Shown one piece after another: positions 46,316-64,000 of a stretch of DNA of 64,000 nt. Positions within the stretch are counted from its first letter, which is position 1, and every line of letters starts with the position of its first letter. The notes under the pieces were generated by a model. It searched no databases and was not told where the DNA came from. It was given only the letters and a program-made list of their open reading frames with translations. Source of the stretch: Ifrita kowaldi (Eukaryota > Chordata > Aves > Passeriformes > Cinclosomatidae). The DNA lies in NCBI GenBank assembly GCA_013398055.1, contig VZRS01008351.1, forward strand, positions 949,943 through 1,013,942. The letters run 5' to 3'. A program made the translations under genes and the position numbers.

Positions 46316-47950
46316 ACCTTATCTCTTTGTTGTCCTCATCCAAAGCCCGGCTGGTTGGGTTTTGCTGAACACGAACACTTGACCCACACAAGTAGTGTAG
46401 ATTTATGCTATCTGTATAAAGAATTCCTAAATGTATCAAATGAGGATTTCATCTCACTACTTGTATAAACAGCATCTTGCCTTATTCAGGACTCCGTATC
46501 TAGTAGTATTCGAGTAAGAGAGGGATCTGCCTTTAGAAAGTTGCTGTTGGGGCTCCAGAAGAGGTTCTGGAGAGTGTTCTAGCACCAGAAATCGAGTTTT
46601 CTTTCACTCAGGTTCTGAATGACTGAGTTGAGTTGAACGCAGAAATGTTTTCATGAAAGAAATACTCATTTTGTATGTGACAGGAGTAAGTGTGCTCCTC
46701 TAAGGTGAAGAAGTTTAAATGTTGGAGGCATTTTGCAGGTAACCCCAAACTGTAAAGACGTGGACTAGCGTTCAGCTAGTCATGTGTTTTACTTTTCCTC
46801 TGCTTTTATATGTCAATGGTTTTAGTAGCAACTTTGTTCATATTGATTTGTAAAAAAAAAAAAAAAAAGGAAAAAAGAAAAAAAAAAAGAAAATATTTGT
46901 ACCTAAATTACCACCTGACCTTTCAGCTTTGAATAAATATCTTAAGCACAAAGTTAGCATCTGCACTCAAATGCACTTGTTCCTTTAAATCTCAAGGCTT
47001 GTAAGGATTTAGGGAAACTCAGATCAAGTAGGACTGATGTTATTTGCCTTCACCTCTGTTTCTCCTTTGGTGGGTGCAGACTGTATTGAGTAGTTCAGCC
47101 AGTAGACTTTGTTCTCTGGAGTTAATGCAACTTTGCACCACTTCTCCCACCATGCCCCATAGCAGCCAGTGATGTACAGAAGTCAAAGTCCTGCCTGTGG
47201 TATTGCACAAAATGTTTGTGGGTGCAATGTTAGCTTAGCAGCTTGAAGTACCTTAGAAATACATACATATTTAGGACTGGAGGTTTCATACCTTTCCAGA
47301 AAGTAGGGGTGTAAGTGATTGAAATGGTTCCTGTTTAATACACTTGCATTATGAATTTAAACAATACTGATTTTTATGTATTTAGTTACAGTGCTACTGG
47401 AAAGAAGACTGAAAAGGGTTGTAGAGAATTTTCTTGTTACATTAATCTGCTGTGATTGATTTTTTTTTTTTTTTTGGTCTGTTCAAGAAGAATTGGATTT
47501 GCCAAAGAGCTACAAACAGTTATTTAAGATTTGAGATAAAAACTACACATATTTGGCAGAAATAGCCAGGAGGAAGGACTATATGCGTGTGAGCAATGTT
47601 TTAAAACATATCAAACTAGTTCAGTAAGTACAACTTGTTACACTTTTGGTTGGGACAAGTGCAATATGTGTTTAATTTATATGAATTTTCTAAAGAAGCG
47701 TTATTTCATAGCATTTTGCACTGTAACAAAATATGCTGGAGAAACCTGTAAAACTGATATGTCTTTTTATACCTTGAAGGTATGGTGGATGTTTTAGTGC
47801 CTACTTGCACTGAGATTCAAATTGAATGTTAAATCTACTAAGCTGCATATGCACAACAACTCACAGCAAAGACCATTTACACCTTTGTACAGGAGTATGT
47901 AATTCTTGTATATATATATTGAGGGAATAAATTTTTAAAAAATTTTGCCT
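46316..47950 (+). other. SLC25A29: SLC25A29 3' UTR with two poly(A) signals
   Basis: AATAAA occurs at 46932-46937 and 47926-47931, giving possible UTRs of about 0.65 and 1.6 kb. An A-rich tract (about 46852-46891) lies before the proximal signal. A T run is at about 47460-47476. Confidence 0.7.
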
Positions 47951-48328
47951 TTGGTTCTTTGAAGTTTGGTTTTTTTTGTGTTTTACTCCAATGCTTCTTT
48001 GTGTTAAATCGAGCTTGCATGAGGGTGGGGTTTCTGGCTCTTGCTCCATATCTGCCTTCTGTGCACCACTGGGCAGGGCAGGGTCTTGCTCTGGCTTAGG
48101 CCCCATCACTGGAGCAAAGAAAGGAAGTTGCCTGACCTCACTTCTTTGAACTGACCTTTCCTCTACCAGGAGAACAATCCTGCTTTTTAAGCCAAAGAGC
48201 TGGTTCTATGCTTAGACTCCTCCTAGTCTGCATTTATTTGGTTTAAGCTGTGCTGATCACCACCAAGGCTGCACAACTGGGGAAGACAAGTCTTGGGTCC
48301 CGGCAGGGTCACATCAGAAGCAAGTACC

Positions 48329-48640
48329 AGGCATCCACAAGCTCTCTGCACAATGTTCCAGCATCTCCCCACCCTCACAGTAAAGAATTTCTAATACCTA
48401 ATCTGAACCTACTCTCTTTCAGTTTAAAACCGTTATCCCTCATGACTCCATGCCCTTCACATTCCCAGTAAGTCTGCTTTAGGTACTGGAAGGTGGCCCC
48501 AGAGCCTTCTCTTCTCCAGGCTGAACAGCCCCAACTCTCTCAGCCTCTCTTCAAAGGAGAGGTGCTCCAGTCCTCTGATCACATTTGTGTCTCTCCTCTG
48601 GACTCACTCCTCTAGGTTCATGTCCTCCTCTTCAGAGGTT
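48329..48640 (-). repeat. CR1 LINE fragment
   Basis: Reverse-complement CR1 body containing CACCCTCACAGTAAAGAATT and CTTCTCTTCTCCAGGCTGAA. The 3' terminus is missing, so it is an internal fragment. Confidence 0.88.
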
Positions 48641-49834
48641 ACTTCAGGTACTGGCTCCACTAATTCCTTTTCTTAAGGTGACTGACACAAACCCTGTCAA
48701 GCATCAATGTCCTGGATCAGGAAAGGGAAAGGCCACCACCTCTCCACCTGACCGTGACCAGGGTCAGTTCCAGTCAAGTACCTTTTGTTCTCTCAGCGGG
48801 AGCAACAACTATGTTCAACATTGAACTATGGAACAGAAACAAATACTTGGAATAAGCAAACAGTGTCTCCTCAGAAGACTATTATCATTAAAACAGAAAA
48901 GGGCTATACAATGTTTTACTTGCAGTGCTTACTAAAGCATTCTTCCCAGAAATTCATCCATCTGGAACTTAAATAATCAGTAGCAGACCCTGGATGTTAC
49001 TCAACAAGCCTGAGAAGAGGGTAAAGCCAGCTTTCAGCCTAGTCTGATTTCACTTGCTTGAAATCCATGTGACTTCTAACTACCAAATCAAGCTAGACAA
49101 ATGTTGCACTTGGACATGAAAGAACCACGCAGACACCTTGTCAGGAGAGAAGCAAGGAAGCAAGAGGGGGTCAGAGACCCTGTGCTTTATTATGTATGTT
49201 CTTAGAAATCACCGTGGATTGGAGGGAGAAATTACCACCCCTCAATCACAGTGGTCAAAGGGAAAATCCATCAAATGTCTCCGCCTAGGAGAATGGAATG
49301 AAAACAATAAGGGACAGTTAACAAAACATGGCTATGTTTACAGAAAATGTGTGAGAAACTGTTACAGCAAATGACAACATTCAAGAACTGCAAAACTCAG
49401 GGCGACAGACAAAGACCTCAGCCTTTTAAATTGTGATACAGTTCCGTCCTGATAGATTTTTGAGATGTGAGCCAATTCAGACAGAACTACATCCTGCCTT
49501 CCCAGATCCTCATTCCCACACCATTTTTAAGCAATTCCCCAACAACTGAAGGGATTAAGAAGGTAAAGATCATTGAAAATGAAACTCACTTACTATCAAG
49601 TCTCTCTGCCCTGCTCTTTCTCAAACTTAGATGGGTCATGCCAGTGTTACAATTTATAGCCACAAACATGTCCAGTTAGGACAAGAGGGGGGAAAAAAGT
49701 AACCATGTATAGCACTTCTTAACTAAGTTCTGTAGTAGCACAACTAATGTGAAATTCATTTATATCATGTCTGTAACACGACAATTTTTTTGTCTCCTCT
49801 GCCTTATCTTTCTCGGCATATATGGCATATATGG

Positions 49835-50091
49835 CAGTGATAGGACAAGGGGTAATGGCCTTAAAGAGGGCAGGTTTAGATTGGATATTAGGAAGAAATT
49901 CTGCCCTGTGAGGGTGGGGAGGCCCTGGTACAGGTTGCCCAGAGAAGTTGTGGCTGCCCCGTCCCTGGAAGTGTTCAAGGCCAGGCTGGATGGGGCTCTG
50001 AGCAACCTGGTCTAGTGAAAGGTGTCCCTGACCATGACAGGGGGTGTTGGAATTAGATGATCTTTAAGGTTCCATTCTAGGATTCTATGAC
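49835..50091 (+). repeat. CR1 LINE 3' fragment
   Basis: Sense CR1 from GATAGGACAAGGGGTAATGG to the ATTCTAGGATTCTATGA terminus. It is about 257 bp and 5'-truncated as usual for CR1. Confidence 0.92.
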
Positions 50092-53000
50092 ACAGCTTAT
50101 TATTTGGTTCAGGTAAAAGGGTAGCAAGCCATTCAAGGGATGAAAACCTGTCCATTGCAGGTGCAGGGCTGGCAGCACACTGGGAAGAAGACTAAGACAC
50201 AAATATAAACTTTGACCTTGCAAAGAAACTACATGTTTGTTCTTTGAAATTAAATATATTTATTATTATTATGCTGGAAAACAGGTGTTAACAGTTTAAT
50301 GTTAGCTGCTTTTAATCCATAGATAGTTAACGATCAATTTAAAACCCAGAAGTGTGCCAAACACCATTAGACTAGCAGAATGTGCAGTTAAACCCCTCTT
50401 CTGCCAGAAAAATAGGCAGAGAAAAGAGTTTACCCAAGGCAACATGCCCTATCAAACACCACAGCCGTGGAGACAGATGAAGGATCTGACTCTGGGAGGC
50501 ACAGCAAGAGAACAGGGAAGCAGAGAACTTGCTGGGCCAAACCTAAGGGAGACAGCCTTTGATATCAGGAGGAAGCACACTGTTTCCTTTCCATGTTCAG
50601 GAATTTATGCATATCCATGGGCAGTAGGGGAGAAAAGCAGAGGAAAATAAGCCATTTTCATCTTCCCAGTACAACTGTTTTGCAATTTTTGTATTAGGGC
50701 TGTCCTCATTAATTGCAAAAGTGATTATCACCAACAGAAAAAAAGGTGACGTAATATGCACAATAATACATAGGATATACAGTAAAAGCTTTTCTACTTA
50801 TAGTTTATTACTTGTTTTAACTGAGTTGACCTAGAAAGTGATTTTAAGCTACAGGTTCATCAATAAATAAACTGCAATCAAGGCAAGGTCTGTAGTGAAC
50901 ACTAATGCCCTATAGATTGATATAAATGGAAGAAAGTCAAGTTCTAGTGTGCGCAAAATATTCTTAGGGTGTATAAAATGTAACAACTAACACAGTCAAA
51001 TTGCTTAGTTATCATTCACTATTATAATTTATTATGACTGTTTTTTCTTACTGAAAGAAGCACACTGCATTTTTTATTAACAGTAAAATAGACTTGTACC
51101 ATTTTAGCCACATCCATGTGTCAATCAATAAAATACTAAAATCATAATGAAGCCTGACCTCATGGTCTGCACCATTTCCTATGTATATCAGAATAGAAAG
51201 AAGTGTTGCTCAAGTAATTTGACTTGGCCAGATTAAAGTTGGTATGAAATAAAATGAAAATTCTTTTTCTAGGATTTGATCTACTTGTCTTAAGCAGAGA
51301 TTTACTGTAGATCAAGAATACTTCAGTGTTGCAATCAACCAGGCCATACACCTTCTTCCTTGTGCACTGAGGTATTTTCACTTGAGGAAGAATCTATAAG
51401 AGGTACTTTCCAAACAGGTCAGTAATAAAAGTTCAAACTTCTTAACAGCAATTAAAGGAGATAAATGTAAAAATTACTTCTACCCTGAAATTAATCCAGG
51501 CAGTTACCTGCTTCCCTGCCAGCTCTTAACTGAAAGACTGTACACATTTTCATTTCACATTCCAGAAAAAATTGAGATGAAATCCCCTATCCCTAACCTG
51601 TGCAGGAGGAAAGAATAAAAACAAGCAAACCAACCAACCAACCAACCACACAAGAGGAAAACCTAAAGACCTCCCATAAGTACTATTCCTTACAATCAGT
51701 TTTCAAACCATAAACATTTGTATGCCCTTTGAAGCTGTGGGAGTCACTGGATTCATATAAGTCCGTTGGAGGTTCAGTCTAAGCATCAGTTAAGACTGAA
51801 ATCTGAAGGATTCTATATCAAAAGGCCAAATTTTCTGTTTTGCTGAGAAAAAATAAATGCGTTGAAAAATGAGCCAAAACATAAGCTGCATGATGCCCCA
51901 CGTGTGAGGCAGTCAAAACCTTTGTAAGCCAAAATTGCAACTGGCAGGGTCAGTGAGGTCCTTGGCAAGCACATTGCAGCTCTGAAGGACACCTGACTTT
52001 GAGAGCCCTTACATCAAAACACTAACCAACAAGGCCGTTTTCCATAGATTTGTCTTGCAACCAATTCCCGAGATGAGCTTTAGCCAAAGGACATTAGGAC
52101 CTATCTGGTCATCAACATTTTTTGGGTATGGATTTTCCACTATTTAACAAGCAGTACATATGCCACAGTCTTCATATGCTCTATCATTTATCTCAAAAAT
52201 ATTTGTTATTCACATCCTTTTGAAATGCACCTTTTCTGTGGGCCTGCTCCAGGGAGGGAAATAAATCCTGAGATCTTTGAGCCCCTTAGGAGCAGCAATG
52301 CAGGACTCTGATGCAACATTGGTCCTGTTCTGCAGTCTCTGCAATGGCCTTACACACGTTATGAGCAGCAGCAGACTGAAGCAAAGGGCCTAACTGCCTC
52401 AGGGGACCTTGGACTTTTTAGAAAGCCACTGCTGAAGAGAAGCAGTGATGTTTTACAGGTCTAGCAGTTAATCAAAATAGCCACTCACAGCTGAAAGCAC
52501 ATTCATTAACGCTATTGAGAACTAGATTTCCACATTTCTCTCTTAAAGATATTTAATATTTGATGGATGTATCTATATATGACCCATGTCACACTCAATG
52601 GTTTTTAAAGTCTTTTATTTCCATCGCCTTGCTGGTGCTTTTAACGAGTGCACAAGTACACTCAGGACTCTCAGAAATCAGCACACAACTGTACTTCTTA
52701 TTCTCCTGCAGTGGTGTGTGGGCAATTTGCTCTTTGACACTGGCACGCTCCAAGTCTGTCAAGGTCCACTGAACGCCACAGGACAGCCTGCACACACTTG
52801 ACCTCGCAGGGGCACCCTGACACTGCTGCTCTGTCTGCTGGTGGCACTGTGCAAACAGGTAATTCACTGCCATCTCCTGGCAAACTGCTGCCCGGGAGTT
52901 TCTGAACGGACTGAAACAAAGCACTGACAGAGGTGCCACCTGATAGCACACCGATTAGAGAGGAAACACACGTAAACCTACACCACCACTTAAAAAGTGG

Positions 53001-55680
53001 TGGTAAAAGGAGCACCCAAAAGTCCTGCAAGACTCCATTTCTCTCGCTCCCAAAATTCACCAACATTTGCACAGAACTTCAGGCTTGCTCCTGAAGAGAG
53101 CTCCCAGCAGACACAGGAACCCAGTGAGAACAGCAGCTCACAAGAGGGTATCAGGTCCACACCATACCACACAACAGAAGCCGTGGTACCCAACCAGCAC
53201 CCAGGCCTTAGAGCTTTTCTCTTAGAAAAAAGTAACGGAAGACTTGGAAAACCCTAAATCAGGAGTTGTCTAAAAAGCAGTTGCTATAAGAAATCTTATT
53301 CATGTACCTACATCAAAACAGTGTTTTCCTGCTACTTTAGGGGAAACCAGGACCTGAAAAGTTGACATTAATTCTTATACAGAATCTCATGTGCTTGCCC
53401 CCAAAGGAAATTCAATACTTTCCAGACAATTTCCAGAGAAAACGACTGAAAAAAATTCTAAGTGAAACTGCCTTAATAATACAGGATGATTGAGAGTACA
53501 CATAAACTTGCCTAAGCTGGTTTGCTTTAGGCAAAGAGAATGAAATTCAGAAAAGGACCACTGATTCAATTACCTTACAAAATTAAACCAATAGCCAACC
53601 AGGTGGTATTTAAGCGTTGCAGTAAAGCCATCATCACACTCTTGCAACGTGACACTAGACCAATTCATATTATCAAACTGAATATTGAATCTCATAATAC
53701 AAGCACACACATTCCTGCTCTGGTTTGCTTCTACCTTTACAGATCACTGTGCAGATGTTCCTGCTCCTTGTCTGGGTCGCAACTCCCTCTGCTCTATTCA
53801 ACTTCCCATTCTTTTGGCCTGGGACTCTTCCCAAGGAAAGTGCTACTTTTAAAATTATTCCATTTACACAGCCAGGAACAAGAATACTGAAGTCAACTCT
53901 TATTTTTATTCCTGCCTGCAGAATTTGCACCCAGCATTCAGTTTTGAAATCCACCCCAGGTTCCCCTCAGTAGCTTTAAGTGCTCCAGGAACATTAGTGC
54001 AGTAAAGCTCAATGCTGACACAAACATCCTTTACTTCTCTCATCAAGCCACCATTACACAGCAGATTTTAGAAGGTGCTGTACAGATGAAAAACTTCTCA
54101 GACCAACCAATGCCAGTAGCAGGTACCACTTAACTGATTAAGACTTCCCAGACAGATTTGTCCAGCAGCCCTGACAAAAATTCCAGATTTTCTCAATTTC
54201 TTCAAGGCATTAAGGAAACCTCAGAAGAATATTCAATACTGTCCCCGAAATTTATCCATCTTAACTGAGCAGAAGAACTAACCAGCCCATTTTTCTAAGG
54301 CATACTGACAAAATATCCTGTGAGCTATGTGATGAGCACATGGAAACACCTGTTACTGCCACTGCCATGCCTCTTCATCTAGCACTTTGAAGGGATTTAC
54401 TTTCTTCAGACATTTCAAAGCCTCAATACTTTTGCCATTTCTAGTAATTTTTGCATCTTTTTTTTTTTTTTAACCTACTGTGGAATTAGCAGAGCAGAGC
54501 TGCCCTCAAAATTACATTAGTGCTGACAAGCTATGCTGTCAGGATGTGTTTAGTATTTGGCTTTGTTGATTTGACAACTTGCAGCCACCATGGGGAAAAG
54601 TCAAAATGCACTACCTCAATTCCAGAGTGACCCTCTTCAAGCAGAAGATAACTAAAATTAAGTGCAGGTTCAGCTGAGGTACTGGCATTCCGTTTCACTA
54701 AGGATTTATTGTCTTAGCATTTCAAACCTGAACCTGCAGCCCTCCTACAACCTTTTCAAGAAACACACTCTCCACAGCTAATTAGTATTTAAGTTCAGTT
54801 TGTTTTGTATTTACTCACAGACCATAAATAGACAGAGAGAGAAAACTCTAGTCAGTACTACCTTTGAAGTCAGTCTGAGTCCCTAAGATATACAGCTACA
54901 GAATTTGCCTCCTTTCATTTCAACAGCAGCAGAACCAAACAAGGCAAATGTATGATCCAAAGGAGAAGCACAACATGTACAACGAGTCAGCATGGAACTG
55001 TTTTGCCAGTTTTAAACCCACATTTCTGCCACCCCTTGGACTCTCCTCCCCTTACCTGAACTTGCTCACAAATTGGTGGTGTGATCCAGGAACTTGTTGA
55101 TAGCAGGCTGGGAATGGTGGTTTCAAAGTCAACTCTGTTGCTATTCTCAAAGCCTGTAATTTTTTCACTGAAAAACCTTGAGGAAAACTCTGGAATCAAT
55201 TAAGCATGATGTTTTAAGAGCAAGGTGTGCCAATTACACTTTAAAAGCTTAAATAAGTTATAGCAGCTGCTCAATGCAAGTATTTATCCATACTCAGTAT
55301 GGAATTAAGTACTTACAAAGCAAGACCTTTCAAGCTACTGAGTGTAGTTGCTACTTACACTCAGGAGTGTATCAAGTGCTACTGATTTGAGGCCTAGATG
55401 GAAATGTCTCTCTGTAATCAGATGCAATATAATCAGAGGCAATAACAGTTACAGTTCCCAGTTGGTCCTCAAATCAATATTTAACATAATTTAGTCTCAA
55501 ATGTATGCTCAAGGTAACATAGTTCAGTCCCTAATGTATGTTCAAGGATGAAATACTGACACCTTGCAATTCAATAAATGACTTCATGACACAGGAAAGC
55601 AAACTTCTGTGCAAGCCTAGCACCATCACAGATACTGCTTAAGAAAAAATATAAGGTCAATTAGAACTAGACTGAATTAA
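50092..55680. other. Spacer downstream of YY1 and SLC25A29
   Basis: The two genes converge here. No gene is recognised. A (CAAC)n tract is at 51627-51649 and a T run near 54458-54472. Part of this interval may belong to a longer YY1 3' UTR. Confidence 0.5.
51627..51649. repeat. (CAAC)n short tandem repeat
   Basis: Five to six AACC/CAAC tetramers in a row in the YY1 - SLC25A29 spacer. Confidence 0.85.
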
Positions 55681-57676
55681 TTTTATTTCCTTCCAAAAAG
55701 AATAGACACTAATTTAACTGTATACAGAATTTAATTTAACTATAACTATACAAGTTTCAGTATATTGTCCTGTTCAAAAACTGCTTATATATAAAAGAAA
55801 AAATACTGCCAAAATTCTAACGCATACTTTACAATTAAATGTCCCAACTTTCTTTCTACCCCTAATAACCTCAGACTAGAGTTGCAGTGTTCAGATTAAT
55901 TTATGTATGGATGAAAATTCCCTTGGTCTTAAGTGCAGTTTCTTTATTACCCATGTTTTTGCCACTACCACCAACACTGGACTCAAAATTAAGTTTTACA
56001 GTATTAGCAATGAAAACTTTGATGAACCTTGTAAGAACAGAATTCAGAAAAAGAGTAACAACACTTTTTACTGCATTAAAATATGTTACATGCCTCCAAA
56101 AATAACTTATGCATTTCTCTGCATTTTCTTCTGCTTATTAATCTGTCACATTTTACTATAGTATCTGCTAAGTTTTCTTTGAACACTTGAACAAATGAGA
56201 AGTAACCACTCCTAGTTAGACCATCAAAACTCAACTCCATCAAGTTCTCTGAGAACTTCAAGTTCTTGTTTTAAAACAAAAGGTGTCCAAAAAAGTTGCA
56301 AGAATTTTTACCATTACACTCAAACAAGTTAGCCAAAAGAAGAAACAGTTTCTTTTTTTTTTCTGGTATGATCACTCAAACCCTACCATTCCTCCACTTT
56401 CTATTGTTACTGCATTTAAACTGCCAACATTCCTTACCTTGACTAAACAAAGGTTCCCATTTAGTTATTTCCTGTACTGGTTTACCTAGTTGCTGTCCAG
56501 GCACACAGAACACTCCCCACTACACTGCCAAGTCTCCAAATCCACCATTCCAGTTAATGGAAGTCTAGGTCACTCAAAACCAGAATTACAGTCAGCAATT
56601 CTGTTTAGATATACCACCTGATGTGGCATTACTTAATTGCATCACAAATCACTGTAATTGAATGCAAAGTAAAGGAAACTTGAGTTTATTTAGCTTCCAA
56701 TTTCTGGGAGGTCAAGAGGAACTAGAACTGCTCTGGACAACAAAAGAAAATAGACTGCGCTTACAGATCATTTTCTGCCAGATTCTTTCTTTAGGACCAC
56801 TGTTTTATTGTTGCCCTTTCTATTACATGGGGGATGTACATATTATCAGGTGTTAATAAACGGTCAGTGCCTGTACAATACATTCTACAACTGAGCACCA
56901 CTTTCCATAACTGAACAGGCAAAGAAATTACACTGAACATCAGCATCTGGCAGTATTTCTCCAAAAAAAGTGACTAAAATGGGTTTAAATTGATTAACAC
57001 TATTAAATCACATCTAATATTTGATACTACATGATTTCATTACAGCTATACGATACAATTATACAAAATGTGTTAACATCAAAGAATACAACCAAAATTA
57101 AGATAGCAAACAAAACCTATATAACTTTTTTTCTTTACAGGAAAATACTTTTGAAGTATGCATGTAACTGCCCATTCTTTTAAAGAAAATCTACCGCAAG
57201 CAAGTTATCAACCTCCAGAAAATCACACATAGCATTACTACGCATATCCCCAAAAAGTGTACAATATGCACACTTGGAAAATACAAAATTAAAAAAAATT
57301 GTAAGCAACAGGTGAGCTTCATATTTATAAGAATGTGAAAAGAAGTCCAATTTTAGCACTGTTGTATAAAGAATTGTCTTTTCTGATGCAAGTTCATGAG
57401 CTGACCCGTCCGGTTGGGGCTGCACTTTACAAAACACCGTGTTCTTGAAACGGGGTTACAGAGCAAGGTGGAGCTTCTTAGCAATGTCACCTTAAAGTTT
57501 TCCGTGTGGTTTTTTTTTTGCTTTTTATTTACTACTTATCAAAACACGTCCTTTAGGTTTGTAGGGTTCTTTTTTTAAAATTCTTTCCTAGAAACAATAT
57601 ACAAAGGGGAGGCGTATTTCTTTCCAATTGATTTTCCTGTAAGATGCTTTGAGTTCGAGAACGTTCTCCTCAACTT
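55681..57676 (-). other. YY1: YY1 3' UTR candidate
   Basis: AT-rich, repeat-free sequence following the YY1 stop. Several AATAAA motifs on this strand (TTTATT on plus) occur, for example at 57529-57524 and near 56686. YY1 3' UTRs are several kb long in mammals, so the distal end is uncertain. Confidence 0.4.

Positions 57677-64000
<6,324 letters not shown>

Noticed and set aside
52595..53072. Two overlapping Cys-containing frames (118 and 124 codons) on the minus strand downstream of YY1
   Set aside because: They are in different frames of the same DNA, share no motif with a known family, and lack any splice or promoter context.

Overview
The window is nuclear DNA from a bird. CR1 retrotransposon copies, compact vertebrate genes with GT-AG introns, and the gene order WARS1 - SLC25A47 - SLC25A29 - YY1 all point that way. 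The order and relative orientations match the block known on human 14q32 (YY1, SLC25A29, SLC25A47, WARS1), read from the other end. I cannot name the species.

Layout. (1) 1-9,990, plus strand: the last seven coding exons of WARS1, cytoplasmic tryptophanyl-tRNA synthetase. They cover the catalytic core from just before the HVGH signature to the stop, plus a short 3' UTR. Upstream exons lie outside the window. (2) 9,990-15,650: intergenic DNA with an LTR-like unit (TATA box to AATAAA) and a ~490 bp block bounded by an imperfect inverted repeat. (3) 15,650-24,827, minus strand: complete six-exon SLC25A47, a liver-type mitochondrial carrier (294 aa). (4) 24,830-38,300: gene-free spacer with several CR1 fragments, one nested. 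(5) 38,300-47,950, plus strand: a CpG-island promoter and complete four-exon SLC25A29, the mitochondrial basic amino acid carrier (301 aa), with a long 3' UTR and two poly(A) signals. (6) 47,950-55,700: spacer with two CR1 fragments. (7) 55,700-64,000, minus strand: the last three coding exons of YY1, encoding all four C2H2 zinc fingers, with a probable long AT-rich 3' UTR. YY1's first exons lie beyond the right edge.

Relationships. SLC25A47 and SLC25A29 are divergent head-to-head paralogs. They share the first two intron positions and phases and a 44-nt second exon, so they look like an inverted tandem duplication. The WARS1 and YY1 products act elsewhere in the cell (cytosolic tRNA charging; nuclear transcription control), so the neighbourhood is conserved synteny rather than a functional operon. 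I found no convincing new protein-coding gene, RNA gene or CRISPR-like structure. The less ordinary items are non-coding: a 70 bp identical repeat pair, the LTR-like unit, the inverted-repeat block, a nested CR1, and a polypurine tract in the SLC25A29 CpG island.
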